Below are positions 15,904 to 23,990 of a stretch of DNA of 38,994 nt, one piece after another. The position numbers and the translations under genes were made by a program. Position 1 is the first letter of the stretch, and the number at the start of each line of letters is the position of its first letter. A model generated the notes under the pieces. That model searched no databases. It was not told the DNA's origin and was given only the letters and a program-made list of their open reading frames with translations. The stretch comes from Terriglobia bacterium. GTDB lineage: Bacteria > Acidobacteriota > Terriglobia > Bryobacterales > Bryobacteraceae. The stretch covers positions 1 to 38,994 of the forward strand of contig JAIQFS010000058.1 in the NCBI GenBank assembly GCA_020073145.1, read 5' to 3'.

Positions 15904-17193
15904 ATGCGCCGGTTCGTTCCGTTTATAGTTCTGTGTGTCTCCGCGCTGGCTCAGGACAGGCCGATCGTGCTGCGCGCAGCCCATCTGTTCGATGGCAAGT
16001 CCGACCGGGTGGTCTCTCCGGGTGTGGTGGTGGTTTCGCGCGGAAAGATCCTCGCCGCCGGCTCCACCGTCACGGCGCCGCCGGACGCCGAGGTCCTCGA
16101 TCTGGGGGATGCGACACTTCTGCCCGGCTTCATCGACGCGCACACGCATCTCTCCTTTCCGTACGCGCCCGACTACCGCCAGCAAATCCTCGACGGCGAA
16201 CAGAAGACCGTGGCCGAGCAGGCGCTCAACGCCACCGAGGACGTGCGCAAGACACTGTTGGCCGGATTCACGACCGTGCGCGACGTGGGGTCCGAGGACT
16301 TCATCGACATTGGATTGCGGAACGCCATTGCCAGCGGCAAGATCCCGGGGCCGCGCATGCTGGTGGCCGTCAAATCCATCAGCGCCACCGGCGGCCACTG
16401 CGATCCGGGTGAAGGCTTCCGGTACGGCTTCGTGAGGGAGAGCGGTATCGCCCAAGGCGTCATCAACTCGCCGGATGAAGCGCGCGCGGCCGTGCGGTTC
16501 AACCATAAGTACGGGGCCGACGTCATCAAGGTTTGCGCCACCGGCGGCGTGCTCTCACTCACCGATGACGTGGACACGCCTCAACTCACTCAGGCCGAGT
16601 TGAACGCGCTGGTGGATGAAGCGCACGCGCTTCGCCGCAAGACCGCCGCGCATGCCCACGGCGCTGAAGGCGCGAAGCGCGCCATCCGCGCGGGCATCGA
16701 TTCCATCGAGCACGGCTCCTTCCTCGATGACGAAGCACTGCGGCTCATGAAAGAAAAGGGCACCTTCTATGTGCCCACGCTGATCGCGGGCTGGTGGATC
16801 GTTCAGCAGGTAGATCAAGGCAAACTGCGGCTGACTCCCGAGGTCGTCGCCAAGGCGCGGCTCGCCGCCGAATCGGTTGGCCAAGTGTTTCGCAAAGCAG
16901 TCGACATGGGTGTGCGCATCGGCTTCGGCACCGATTCCGGCGTTTATCCGCATGGCCTGAACGCCATCGAGTTCCAACTCATGGTGGAGCACGGCATGAG
17001 ACCCATTGACGCGCTCAAGACGGCGACCTCGTCCGACGCCGAGTTGTTAGGCCTTGCGGACCGCGTGGGCACGCTGGAGCCCGGCAAGCTGGCGGATATC
17101 GTAGCGGTTCCGGGCGATCCCACGCAGGACATCCGCCAAACGCAGAAGGTCCAGTTTGTGATGAAGGAAGGCAAGATCTACCGGCGGGACTAG
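15904..17193 (+). CDS. Secreted metal-dependent amidohydrolase (imidazolonepropionase/Xaa-Pro dipeptidase-like)
   Basis: 429 residues with a short signal peptide (about 1-17, cut near SALA-Q). The metal-site residues of the amidohydrolase superfamily are all present: HTHL (H80, H82), K209, HAHG (H250, H252), SIEHGS (H270) and GTDSG (D344). The closest type is the group of periplasmic amidohydrolases that cleave Xaa-Pro or similar cyclic amide bonds. It stands alone on the plus strand, divergent from the catabolic operon and convergent with the M48-like gene. Confidence 0.9.
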   Translation: MRRFVPFIVLCVSALAQDRPIVLRAAHLFDGKSDRVVSPGVVVVSRGKILAAGSTVTAPPDAEVLDLGDATLLPGFIDAHTHLSFPYAPDYRQQILDGEQKTVAEQALNATEDVRKTLLAGFTTVRDVGSEDFIDIGLRNAIASGKIPGPRMLVAVKSISATGGHCDPGEGFRYGFVRESGIAQGVINSPDEARAAVRFNHKYGADVIKVCATGGVLSLTDDVDTPQLTQAELNALVDEAHALRRKTAAHAHGAEGAKRAIRAGIDSIEHGSFLDDEALRLMKEKGTFYVPTLIAGWWIVQQVDQGKLRLTPEVVAKARLAAESVGQVFRKAVDMGVRIGFGTDSGVYPHGLNAIEFQLMVEHGMRPIDALKTATSSDAELLGLADRVGTLEPGKLADIVAVPGDPTQDIRQTQKVQFVMKEGKIYRRD

Positions 17194-17236
17194 GGTGGCG
17201 AGGGGTAGGGCGCACGCCGGCCGGGCGAGGACGCCC

Positions 17237-18070
17237 CTACTTTGCCAGAGTCGGCGGCGCCTTCGGCGTACGCGCGGTCAACCGCCGTACCTCTTCCTGC
17301 ACTTTCTCCAGGCCCTCGTGCGGCCCATATGTTTGCGCGGGAAGGCTGGCGATGACAGCGCGGATCGCCTCCACGCGCTGCGAGCGCTGCGGAAGGGCCG
17401 CGCCCGCCCTGGGCTGCGCCGTGTCCGGCGGCTGGACACGCTCAATATATCGGGCCAGCGCCGCCGGATCGTATCCGAGAGCCTCCATGGTGCGCGCCGC
17501 CAGGCGGTCGGCATCGAGCTCGGACGTGCGCAGCCCTTGCAGCATGCCCAGTGGGATTGCCTGCGACTGGCTCTCCCGCACCGCGTACCCGGTCCATCCA
17601 CCCGCAAAGACCAGCGGGATGCTGGCCATGTTCTCCAGTTGCGCCCTGGTGGCCTGCCGGGTCCCATCGCGCGACGCGACGTGGGCGATCGCTCGCGCCA
17701 CCATGCCGGCCAGCTCGTCCTCATCCTTCACCGACAGAATCAGCGAGGACGGCACGAAGAGAAATCCACCGGGAAATGCCGCGACTTCGTGGAGGGCACC
17801 CGGATCGTCCGCAACCAACGCAAACTGGTAGGTGAACGCCGGCCCACCCATCTGCGCCGCCAGGCGCTGGCCGATCCCGTTGAGATAGGCTTGTGCCCCC
17901 GCGCTCTCCACAGACCGAGTGTCGCGCCGGAACTGGGCCGCCAACTGATTTCCGAGTGCGACTTCCTTCTCGATGCTGTAGAAATTAACGCCCTTGCCGA
18001 GTTCGCGTTGCTGCTGCGCCAGGGCGGCTCCGGTTACGTACAGCATCGCACCCAGTAGTCTGGTCGTCAT
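17237..18070 (-). CDS. M48-like secreted protein with degenerate zinc motif (pseudo-peptidase)
   Basis: 277 residues from the ATG at 18070, with a short signal peptide (about 1-18). The body matches periplasmic M48 metallopeptidases of the BepA/LoiP kind (AAFPGGFLFVPSSLI, DEDELAG, HVASRDGTRQATRAQ, SELDAD). At the place of the zinc and catalytic motif HExxH it reads RAIAH (126-130): the first His is Arg and the catalytic Glu is Ala, while the second His and the later Glu (E184) remain. The bases read GCG CGA GCG ATC GCC CAC, so no ambiguity of frame is involved. It is unlikely to be a protease; a chaperone or adaptor role at the outer membrane is inference. It has no clear ribosome binding site; an upstream in-frame start at 18106 is possible. 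Confidence 0.8.
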   Translation of the reverse strand: MTTRLLGAMLYVTGAALAQQQRELGKGVNFYSIEKEVALGNQLAAQFRRDTRSVESAGAQAYLNGIGQRLAAQMGGPAFTYQFALVADDPGALHEVAAFPGGFLFVPSSLILSVKDEDELAGMVARAIAHVASRDGTRQATRAQLENMASIPLVFAGGWTGYAVRESQSQAIPLGMLQGLRTSELDADRLAARTMEALGYDPAALARYIERVQPPDTAQPRAGAALPQRSQRVEAIRAVIASLPAQTYGPHEGLEKVQEEVRRLTARTPKAPPTLAK

Positions 18071-18278
18071 ACCACCTTGATGCCCTCGCCCAAGGAATTC
18101 TTTCACGTTTTGGTGTCCAGGCCGAATCGCTCTGCCCCCTCGCAGGCGCGAGGCGCGCGCGGTGAACCGGGCAATGTGTCCCAGCCGGTGGGTCGTTTCC
18201 AGCCCGACCGCATCGCGTGCAACAACACCGGCCCTCGTCGGGAATCAATCAGAACCATTTTAGATTCAGCATATAGAA

Positions 18279-18307
18279 TTGACTTAGTCTATGGACTAAG
18301 CTAAGAT
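18279..18307 (+). promoter_or_regulatory. Promoter and operator of the toxin-antitoxin pair
   Basis: TTGACT (18279-18284) and TAAGAT (18302-18307) are separated by exactly 17 bases. The predicted +1 is base 18314, which is the first base of the antitoxin GTG codon, so the mRNA should be leaderless. A perfect dyad CTTAGTC-TATG-GACTAAG (18283-18300) fills the spacer and is the natural binding site for autorepression by the antitoxin. Confidence 0.75.
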
Positions 18308-18313
18308 TGAGGA

Positions 18314-18565
18314 GTGGCGGACTCGGTCAATATCCACGACGCGAAAACCCATCTCTCGAAACTCCTCAGTCGGGTGATGGAGGGGGAGGAAATCATCATC
18401 GCCAAGGCTGGAAAACCCGTGGCGCGCCTGGTACCGGAACGACCGGCGCGGGCGGCCCAGCGGACGCCGGGCATCGACAAAGGCAAACTCTGGATTGCCG
18501 ACGATTTTGACACCATGTCCGAGGCCGAGTTGGCCGAGTGGTACGGATCGGTGCCGCCGAAGTGA
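18314..18565 (+). CDS. Type II antitoxin, Phd/YefM family
   Basis: 83 residues. The N-terminal half has the Phd/YefM DNA-binding fold (SVNIHDAKTHLSKLL, GEEIIIAKAGKPVARLVP). The C-terminal tail (WIADDFDTMSEAELAEWYG) is the toxin-neutralising region usual in antitoxins paired with PIN toxins. The start must be the GTG at 18314, because an in-frame TGA lies immediately upstream at 18308-18310. The stop overlaps the toxin start (GTGA). GAGGA touches the start codon, too close to act as a ribosome binding site, which agrees with leaderless translation. Confidence 0.9.
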   Translation: MADSVNIHDAKTHLSKLLSRVMEGEEIIIAKAGKPVARLVPERPARAAQRTPGIDKGKLWIADDFDTMSEAELAEWYGSVPPK

Positions 18566-18948
18566 GGCTGCTGCTCGACACCCACGTGTTTCTGTGGTGG
18601 AACGAAGGCAGTCCCAAGCTGTCGCGGCGCGTGGTTGAGCTGCTGTCCGATCCGGAGAACCGGCTGTTGCTGAGCGCAGCGAGCGCCTGGGAGATTCTGT
18701 TGAAGGTGCAGGCGGGAAAACTGAAGTTGCCGGCCACTGCCACGGCCTACCTTCCAGCGCGGCTGGCGCACTACGGAATCGACCCGCTTCCGGTGACGCT
18801 GGCGCACATGCTGGCGGCGGAACCGCTGCCGGCGCATCATCGCGATCCGTTTGACCGGATTCTGGTGGCCCAGGCGCGCGTGGAACGGCTCGGGATTGTG
18901 ACCCACGACCCACAGATTCGGCTGTACGACGTCGAGACCGTCTGGTAG
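18562..18948 (+). CDS. vapC: VapC-type PIN-domain toxin ribonuclease
   Basis: 128 residues from the GTG at 18562. The PIN-domain acidic residues are present: D6 in LLLDTHVFLWW, the Glu in SAASAWEILLK, the Asp in DPFDRILVAQA, and the late Asp in VTHDPQIRLY. VapC toxins cut tRNA or rRNA in the cytoplasm and are held inactive by the partner antitoxin. Start choice: the 4-base overlap with the antitoxin stop gives normal domain ends; the longer frame from 18538 adds residues that read from the antitoxin gene. Confidence 0.92.
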   Translation: MRLLLDTHVFLWWNEGSPKLSRRVVELLSDPENRLLLSAASAWEILLKVQAGKLKLPATATAYLPARLAHYGIDPLPVTLAHMLAAEPLPAHHRDPFDRILVAQARVERLGIVTHDPQIRLYDVETVW

Positions 18949-18979
18949 CGCTGGATACCAGGGGCCTCAAATCCCCGCT

Positions 18980-18985
18980 TATACT
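18980..18985 (+). promoter_or_regulatory. Putative -10 element (TATACT), near-leaderless start
   Basis: TATACT lies 7 bases before the ATG at 18993; the predicted +1 is 18992. No Shine-Dalgarno sequence is visible. Confidence 0.5.
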
Positions 18986-18992
18986 GTTGACT

Positions 18993-20861
18993 ATGCTCCC
19001 TGTCAAGCGAGCCCGCGTCGTCGTCGCGTTCCTGTTGATCCTGGCAGCCGCCCCCGCGATGGCGCAAGTGGGCCTTTCCGGAGTCTGGGCCGACCGCATT
19101 ACGGAGGATTCCTACGAACGCTCCGGCGGCCCGCCGCTGGGCGATTACCAGGGGATTCCGCTCAATGAGGCCGGCCGCATGAAGGCCGACAGCCACGACC
19201 ATTCCGAGTGGAGCCTGCCTGAGTTTCAGTGCCGCCCGCATCCCGCCCCCTACCAGTGGCGGGCGCTCGGGGCGGTGCGTATCTCCGAAGACATCGACCC
19301 GGTGTCGCGCGAACTGCGCGCGTATCACCTGGAGTATCTGCGCTCCATGGACCGGTGGATTTACATGGATGGCCGCCCGCAGCCGCCGGATTATGCGCCG
19401 CACAGCTGGTCGGGATTTTCCACCGGCAAGTGGGACGGCAACATGCTGGTGGTGACCACCACGCATATCAAGGGCGCATACCTGCGGCGCAACGGGGCGA
19501 GTTTCAGCGACAAGGCCACGATGATGGAGTACATCACGCGGCATGGCGACTTCCTGCTGGTGACCATGATCCTCACCGACCCGGTGTGGCTGGAAGAGCC
19601 GTTCATTCAAACCACCAACTACGAGCTGGACCCGCACACCACGCTCTCGTATTACCCGTGCACGGTGAGCGAAGAGAACATCTCGAAGGCCGTTCCGCAC
19701 TTCCTGCCGGGGAAGAATCCCAACCTGGGCGCCGATGACATTCCGGCTCCTGCGGCCCGTGGCGGCTCCGAAACCATTTATCCCGAATACCGCAAAGTTT
19801 TGAACGGCGCGGTGGCGAAGGTCAACGTGCCGGCCAGCATCAGCCGGCCGGCGGCCGCGCCCAAGCCCGATGGTCAGATCCATGTGCTGCCCGTGCAGGG
19901 GAACCTCTACATGCTGGTGGGCGACGGCGGGAACATGGCGGCCTCGATCGGGCCGGACGGGATCCTGCTGGTGGACTCGGGGCGGGCGGAGATGAGCGAC
20001 CAGGTGCAGGCGACGGTGCTGCGGCTGGCCACCGCGCTCACAGCCGCGCCCGCACCCAACAAATGCGTGGGACTGCATTGCCCCTCGAATCCGTTCGGGT
20101 GGACGAGCCCGGGGATGAACGCGATTATCGCTTCGCCGGCGCCGCCCAAGCCGATCCGCTACATCATCAATACCAGCGTGGATGCCGATCACACCGGCGG
20201 TAACGAAAGGCTCTCGCAATTGCCGTCCGATGCCAAGATCGTCGGCGTGACGTTTCCGCCGGTGGGCGTGGCGCCGTCGGCCACCGTCATCGCGCACGAG
20301 ACGATTCTGGACCGAATGACGGAGGCCAAAGCGGCGTCGGATGCACTGCCGACCGAGACGTACCACGTGGCGTCGTACAAGCTCAGCGAGTTCTTCAATG
20401 GCGAAGGCATCAAGGTCTATCACGAACCGGCCGCTCACACCGACGGCGACAGCATCGTGTATTTCCGGTACTCCGATGTGATCGCCGCCGGCGACATCCT
20501 CAATACCGACAGCTATCCGGTCATCGAACTCGACAAGGGCGGCAGCATCAACGGGGTTCTGGATGCGCTGAACAACATTCTGGACCTCATGATTCCGGAG
20601 TTCCGGTCGCAAGGCGGCACCTGGGTGATTCCGGGACACGGGCGGCTCTGCGATATCGGCGACGTGGCCAACTATCGGAACATGGTGGCGATTGTGCGGG
20701 ACCGCATCCAGGACATGGTGAACCGCGGCCTGACGCTGGAGCAGGTGAAGGCCGCAAAACCGACCATGGACTATGATGGACTGTACGGTTCGACCACGGG
20801 CCCCTGGACCACTGACCGGTTCATCGAGGCGGCGTATCGGAGCCTGAGCCCAAAGAAATAG
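18993..20861 (+). CDS. Secreted two-domain protein: unknown N-terminal domain plus metallo-beta-lactamase-fold domain with altered zinc motif
   Basis: 622 residues with a signal peptide (about 1-24, ending PAMAQ). Residues about 25-270 form a domain also present in the third gene of this operon. Residues about 295-620 are an MBL fold: IGPDGILLVDSG (320-330), H482 (AAHTDGDS), D501 (AAGDIL) and H549 (IPGHG) match metal-ligand positions. The central motif reads NTSVDADHTGGN (393-404) where HxHxDH is usual, so the first two His are Ser and Asp while D399 and H400 remain. It may bind one metal or use a different ligand set. Two later genes follow closely on the same strand. No substrate can be named. 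Confidence 0.8.
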   Translation: MLPVKRARVVVAFLLILAAAPAMAQVGLSGVWADRITEDSYERSGGPPLGDYQGIPLNEAGRMKADSHDHSEWSLPEFQCRPHPAPYQWRALGAVRISEDIDPVSRELRAYHLEYLRSMDRWIYMDGRPQPPDYAPHSWSGFSTGKWDGNMLVVTTTHIKGAYLRRNGASFSDKATMMEYITRHGDFLLVTMILTDPVWLEEPFIQTTNYELDPHTTLSYYPCTVSEENISKAVPHFLPGKNPNLGADDIPAPAARGGSETIYPEYRKVLNGAVAKVNVPASISRPAAAPKPDGQIHVLPVQGNLYMLVGDGGNMAASIGPDGILLVDSGRAEMSDQVQATVLRLATALTAAPAPNKCVGLHCPSNPFGWTSPGMNAIIASPAPPKPIRYIINTSVDADHTGGNERLSQLPSDAKIVGVTFPPVGVAPSATVIAHETILDRMTEAKAASDALPTETYHVASYKLSEFFNGEGIKVYHEPAAHTDGDSIVYFRYSDVIAAGDILNTDSYPVIELDKGGSINGVLDALNNILDLMIPEFRSQGGTWVIPGHGRLCDIGDVANYRNMVAIVRDRIQDMVNRGLTLEQVKAAKPTMDYDGLYGSTTGPWTTDRFIEAAYRSLSPKK

Positions 20862-20870
20862 GAGCGAACT

Positions 20871-21266
20871 ATGAATTACAAGGCGCTCGGATTGTTGATG
20901 GCGGCCCCGCTGGTGTGCGCCGTCTCGGCATTCGCCCACCATTCCCTGGCCGCGACTTACCTGGACAAAGAGGTCAAGCTCGAGGGCAAGATCCTCGACC
21001 TGTTGCTGCGCAATCCGCACTCTTACCTGCAGATCGAAGCTCCGGACGAGAACGGGGTGATGCAGCGGTGGTCGCTCGAATGGCGCAGTTCCGGCCAGTT
21101 GGGACAGGCCGGCATCAAGCGCGACACGTTGAAGGTAGGGGATGAAGTCACGATCACGATGAATCCGTCGCGCACGGTGGGAGACCATCGCGGCGCGCTC
21201 AAGACGCTGCATCGCAAGTCGGACGGATTCGGATGGGGCACCAATCCCGGTGAGACGATCGAGTAG
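20871..21266 (+). CDS. Secreted DUF6152-like protein
   Basis: 131 residues with a signal peptide (about 1-22, ending AFA) followed by the typical HHSLAATYL start of mature DUF6152 proteins. The core (VKLEGKILDLLLRNPHSYLQIE, then WSLEWRSSGQLGQAG and LKVGDEVTI) is an OB-like beta-barrel pattern. The function of the family is unknown. GGAG lies 6-7 bases before the ATG, which is 9 bases after the previous stop, so it is translated within the operon. The adjacent His pair at the mature N-terminus could bind copper, but that is inference. Confidence 0.82.
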   Translation: MNYKALGLLMAAPLVCAVSAFAHHSLAATYLDKEVKLEGKILDLLLRNPHSYLQIEAPDENGVMQRWSLEWRSSGQLGQAGIKRDTLKVGDEVTITMNPSRTVGDHRGALKTLHRKSDGFGWGTNPGETIE

Positions 21267-22014
21267 CGGCTTCCTTTCGGTCGCGGCCCTGGTGTTGTGG
21301 GGGGCTTCAGCGGCCCACGGCCAGCCTCCTCCGGGAGGCCGCGGGCGCGGTGGGCGGGGCGGTCCGCCTCCCACTCCCAAGGCGGCAGCGGCCTTCGACA
21401 TGACCGGCTACTGGGTATCGGTGGTGACCGAAGACTGGAAATTCCGCATGGTGGTGGGCCGCAAGGGCAACTTCGGCGGCGTGCCGCTGAATGCCGACGG
21501 CCGCCGCGCGGCCAATGCCTGGGATCCGAAAGAAGCGGCCTCGTGCAAGCCGTATGGCGCAGCGGCGGTGATGCGCGAGCCCGGCCGCCTGCATATCACG
21601 TGGGACAACGACGCCACGTTGAAGGTGGAAACCGATGCCGGCGCGCAAACACGCCTGTTTCACTTCGGAGCCGGGCCGCCTCCGGCCGGCCAGCCCACGC
21701 TGCAGGGCGATTCGGCCGCCGAATGGGAGTACGCCACCACCGGCCGCGGGCAGCCACGCAAAGGCGATTTGAAGGTGGTGACTACGCACCTGATGCCGGG
21801 ATATCTTCGCACCAACGGGGTTCCGTACAGCGGCAACGCCGTCTTGACGGAATACTACGACCGCCTGACCGGCCCCAACGGCGATGAGTGGTTGGTGGTG
21901 ACTACTCAGGTGGACGACCCGCAGTATCTGACCATGCCGTTCGTCACCAGCACGCACTTCAAGATGCTGCGCGATGCCACGGGATGGGATCCGCAACCGT
22001 GCGCCGGGAAATAG
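21250..22014 (+). CDS. Secreted protein, paralogue of the N-terminal domain of the MBL fusion
   Basis: 254 residues from a GTG that lies 17 bases inside the DUF6152-like gene. A signal peptide (about 1-24, ending AHGQ) is followed by a Gly/Pro/Arg linker (about 26-42) and one domain. That domain shares with residues about 30-215 of the MBL fusion the order GVPLNADGR / GIPLNEAGR, then KVVTTHLMPGYLRTNG / VVTTTHIKGAYLRRNG, then a region with DDPQYLTMPF / TDPVWLEEPF. The operon thus carries the same domain twice, once alone and once fused. Function unknown; probably periplasmic. Confidence 0.75.
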   Translation: MRRSSSGFLSVAALVLWGASAAHGQPPPGGRGRGGRGGPPPTPKAAAAFDMTGYWVSVVTEDWKFRMVVGRKGNFGGVPLNADGRRAANAWDPKEAASCKPYGAAAVMREPGRLHITWDNDATLKVETDAGAQTRLFHFGAGPPPAGQPTLQGDSAAEWEYATTGRGQPRKGDLKVVTTHLMPGYLRTNGVPYSGNAVLTEYYDRLTGPNGDEWLVVTTQVDDPQYLTMPFVTSTHFKMLRDATGWDPQPCAGK

Positions 22015-22020
22015 CGGCCG

Positions 22021-22530
22021 TCAGCTCAGGGACTCGGCCCCAGCGCCGTCCCACATCGGGCCGGCGACGACGCGCCGCAACTCTTCTTCCGGCCGCGAGA
22101 AGAAGGTTTTGAACATCACCCATTTGGGGATGTAGTAGACCATGGATCCGAACGCGGTGGGCCGCTTAAAACGCACGCGGACGAGCCGGCCGCGGTACCA
22201 CCAGACGCGATCGACGGATTCGATCTGCTCAAAGGGAATCCGCGATTCCCGCCAGAAATTGGCCACCACCAACTCCCGCTCTTTGTAGCCCACCAACTGC
22301 AGACCCACGCTGAACCAGATCACCTGCACGGTCATGATCAGGACAACGATGAGCCGAAAATCCGCACGGATGGTGATGCGCCCGTAGGTGAAGTAGACCC
22401 ACAGGAGCAATCCCAGCAGGCCTCCCACCCACAGCACGGGAAACACGACTTTGTCGAGGAAGGTCACGACCACGCCCGAGAGCCAGGTCACCCCAGCGTC
22501 TGAATCGGCGGAGGCGGTGTTTCCAGCCAT
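22021..22530 (-). CDS. Membrane protein with bacterial PH-like domain
   Basis: 169 residues. Two hydrophobic helices (about 28-48 and 58-80) are followed by a domain of the bacterial PH type (ERELVVANFWRESRIPFEQIESVDRVWWYRGRLVRVRFKR, given here by its key elements E-L-V-V, I-P-F-E-Q-I and the basic strand near 115-125). The role is unknown; such proteins sit in the inner membrane with the domain in the cytoplasm. It converges with the plus-strand operon, with only six bases between stops. Confidence 0.7.
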   Translation of the reverse strand: MAGNTASADSDAGVTWLSGVVVTFLDKVVFPVLWVGGLLGLLLWVYFTYGRITIRADFRLIVVLIMTVQVIWFSVGLQLVGYKERELVVANFWRESRIPFEQIESVDRVWWYRGRLVRVRFKRPTAFGSMVYYIPKWVMFKTFFSRPEEELRRVVAGPMWDGAGAESLS

Positions 22531-22536
22531 GGAGCT

Positions 22537-22542
22537 ATCTTA
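22537..22542 (-). promoter_or_regulatory. Putative -10 element (TAAGAT), exactly leaderless start
   Basis: On the minus strand TAAGAT is followed by six bases and then the ATG at 22530, so the predicted +1 is the A of the start codon. No Shine-Dalgarno sequence or good -35 element is visible. Confidence 0.5.
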
Positions 22543-22622
22543 CTGAACGCCGCCGCGCGGATCACTCCTCCGTCGGATACCTATCGTTCGATAACAGTGC
22601 GACCGGGACCGCGCCGATTCCG

Positions 22623-23990
22623 CTACCGATTCAGCCCCAGCCTGACCAGCTCATCCGACGCCGATTCCTCAAACTGAATTTCCAGTCCGCTGCGGCTCAC
22701 GCTGGCATCGGTAAACTTGCGGGCCGCGAACGCCACGACACCGAGAGCCGCGGCCACCAACCAGTAGCTCCGGGGACGCGCCAGGGCTTGCTGTTCCCAC
22801 TCCACGGCCTCGTTTATGGCTATGACCAGCGGGATGAAGCCGAACCAGAAGATCATGTGGACCTTCCATTTTCCGGGCAGGTAGGAACAGGTGAAAGGGA
22901 TATTCCGAAAGCCCTTCAGCGAGAGGTCCGCGAGGATGCTGCCGAGTAAACCGAGTAAGAGCAGGTGCTCGACCGCTGGTCTCCAAGGCCAGAACCAGAG
23001 CAACAGCACCGCCGAGGCCGCCACAACCGGGAATACCGAGAGCGCCAGCGAGGGCCCGCGCTCCAAAGCCGGTGTCACACGGAAGAGCCAGTTGGCGCGC
23101 AGGTCCAAGGGGAGAGAGAACAGAGTCCGGGTCCCGAGCCACGAGGCGCACAACATCACCACGGTCGAAGCCAGCATGGGAGGGTTGACCCGGTGCAGGA
23201 TACCGGTTCCCATCCGATGCACCGCCTCCATCGCGGCTCCCAGGAACAGAGCCACGAGGGCGAGCCCGCCACCCAGATAGCACGCCAGAACCACCCGGTG
23301 CCGGCTGCTTCGCAGCAAGGTGCCGATGCGAACCGGGCTGGCGAACAACCGAAGACATACCGGGCAGCGGCGGCGCTGATCGGCGAAGATCCAGTAGAAG
23401 GCGCCGACGCACGCCACGATGAACCCGAGCGGCGCCAGGGGCAGGGCGTCAAAAGTCAACATCACCACAAACCCGCACAGCATGACGGGGTGGAGGAGCG
23501 CGATCTTCCCGGCCAGAAAGATGCCGCGGCGCAGCCTGCCCGGCCATGGAATTGGGCAGCGATCGGCGCAGGCCCCCAACGCCAGGATGGCCGGCACAAT
23601 CAGGGACGAAAGCAGGAGCATCCCGACACACCCGTTCAGCAAGTCACGAGTTCTGAAGTTCGTGGACCGCGTCAGACGCTGGGAAGCCGGCAGGCAGACC
23701 GCCATCCAGAGACTCAGCGACGCAAGCGCAGCCAGGAAGGCCAGGCAACGGAACGGGGACTGCAGATGCAGCCGGGTTCGCACGCTCTGGCTGGGCCGTT
23801 GAGCTTCCGGCTCGTTCCGCCTCAGCCAAAGGGCGTCCCGGAAAGCGCCCAGACAGAAGTGCGTTGCCCCGCGCCGCGGGACATACCAGAGCTCGGACAG
23901 CCACTCCTTCAGCCACTCGGCGCGCCGAACGTCGGGCATCAGAAGAGACGCGGCGCGAAGAATCGCGCGCTGCAGCCATCGGCCCGTCAT
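22623..23990 (-). CDS. Polytopic inner-membrane protein controlled by PadR, function unknown
   Basis: 455 residues. A cytoplasmic amphipathic start rich in Trp, Glu and Arg (RRAEWLKEWLSELWYVPRR, about 22-40; GAFRDALWLRR, about 48-58) is followed by about ten hydrophobic helices. A loop near 205-215 has a CPVC pair (C209, C212). The opening resembles the N-terminal segment found in acidobacterial PadR-linked permeases of the MacB/FtsX kind, but I see no FtsX domain. The start overlaps the PadR stop by four bases (ATGA), so both are made from one transcript. It is likely the target of PadR regulation, by analogy with PadR-membrane protein pairs. The substrate or signal is unknown. Confidence 0.72.
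   Translation of the reverse strand: MTGRWLQRAILRAASLLMPDVRRAEWLKEWLSELWYVPRRGATHFCLGAFRDALWLRRNEPEAQRPSQSVRTRLHLQSPFRCLAFLAALASLSLWMAVCLPASQRLTRSTNFRTRDLLNGCVGMLLLSSLIVPAILALGACADRCPIPWPGRLRRGIFLAGKIALLHPVMLCGFVVMLTFDALPLAPLGFIVACVGAFYWIFADQRRRCPVCLRLFASPVRIGTLLRSSRHRVVLACYLGGGLALVALFLGAAMEAVHRMGTGILHRVNPPMLASTVVMLCASWLGTRTLFSLPLDLRANWLFRVTPALERGPSLALSVFPVVAASAVLLLWFWPWRPAVEHLLLLGLLGSILADLSLKGFRNIPFTCSYLPGKWKVHMIFWFGFIPLVIAINEAVEWEQQALARPRSYWLVAAALGVVAFAARKFTDASVSRSGLEIQFEESASDELVRLGLNR

Noticed and set aside
17690-17697. GCGATCGC octamer as a HIP1-like repeat
   Set aside because: Such octamers are significant only when highly repeated. Here it arises from the RAIAH codons.
18837-21401. Minus-strand open frame of 854 codons opposite the MBL operon and VapC
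   Set aside because: It is antisense to three convincing plus-strand genes with signal peptides and conserved motifs. Its translation is rich in His, Arg and Gly without any family pattern, as expected of a shadow frame in G+C-rich DNA.
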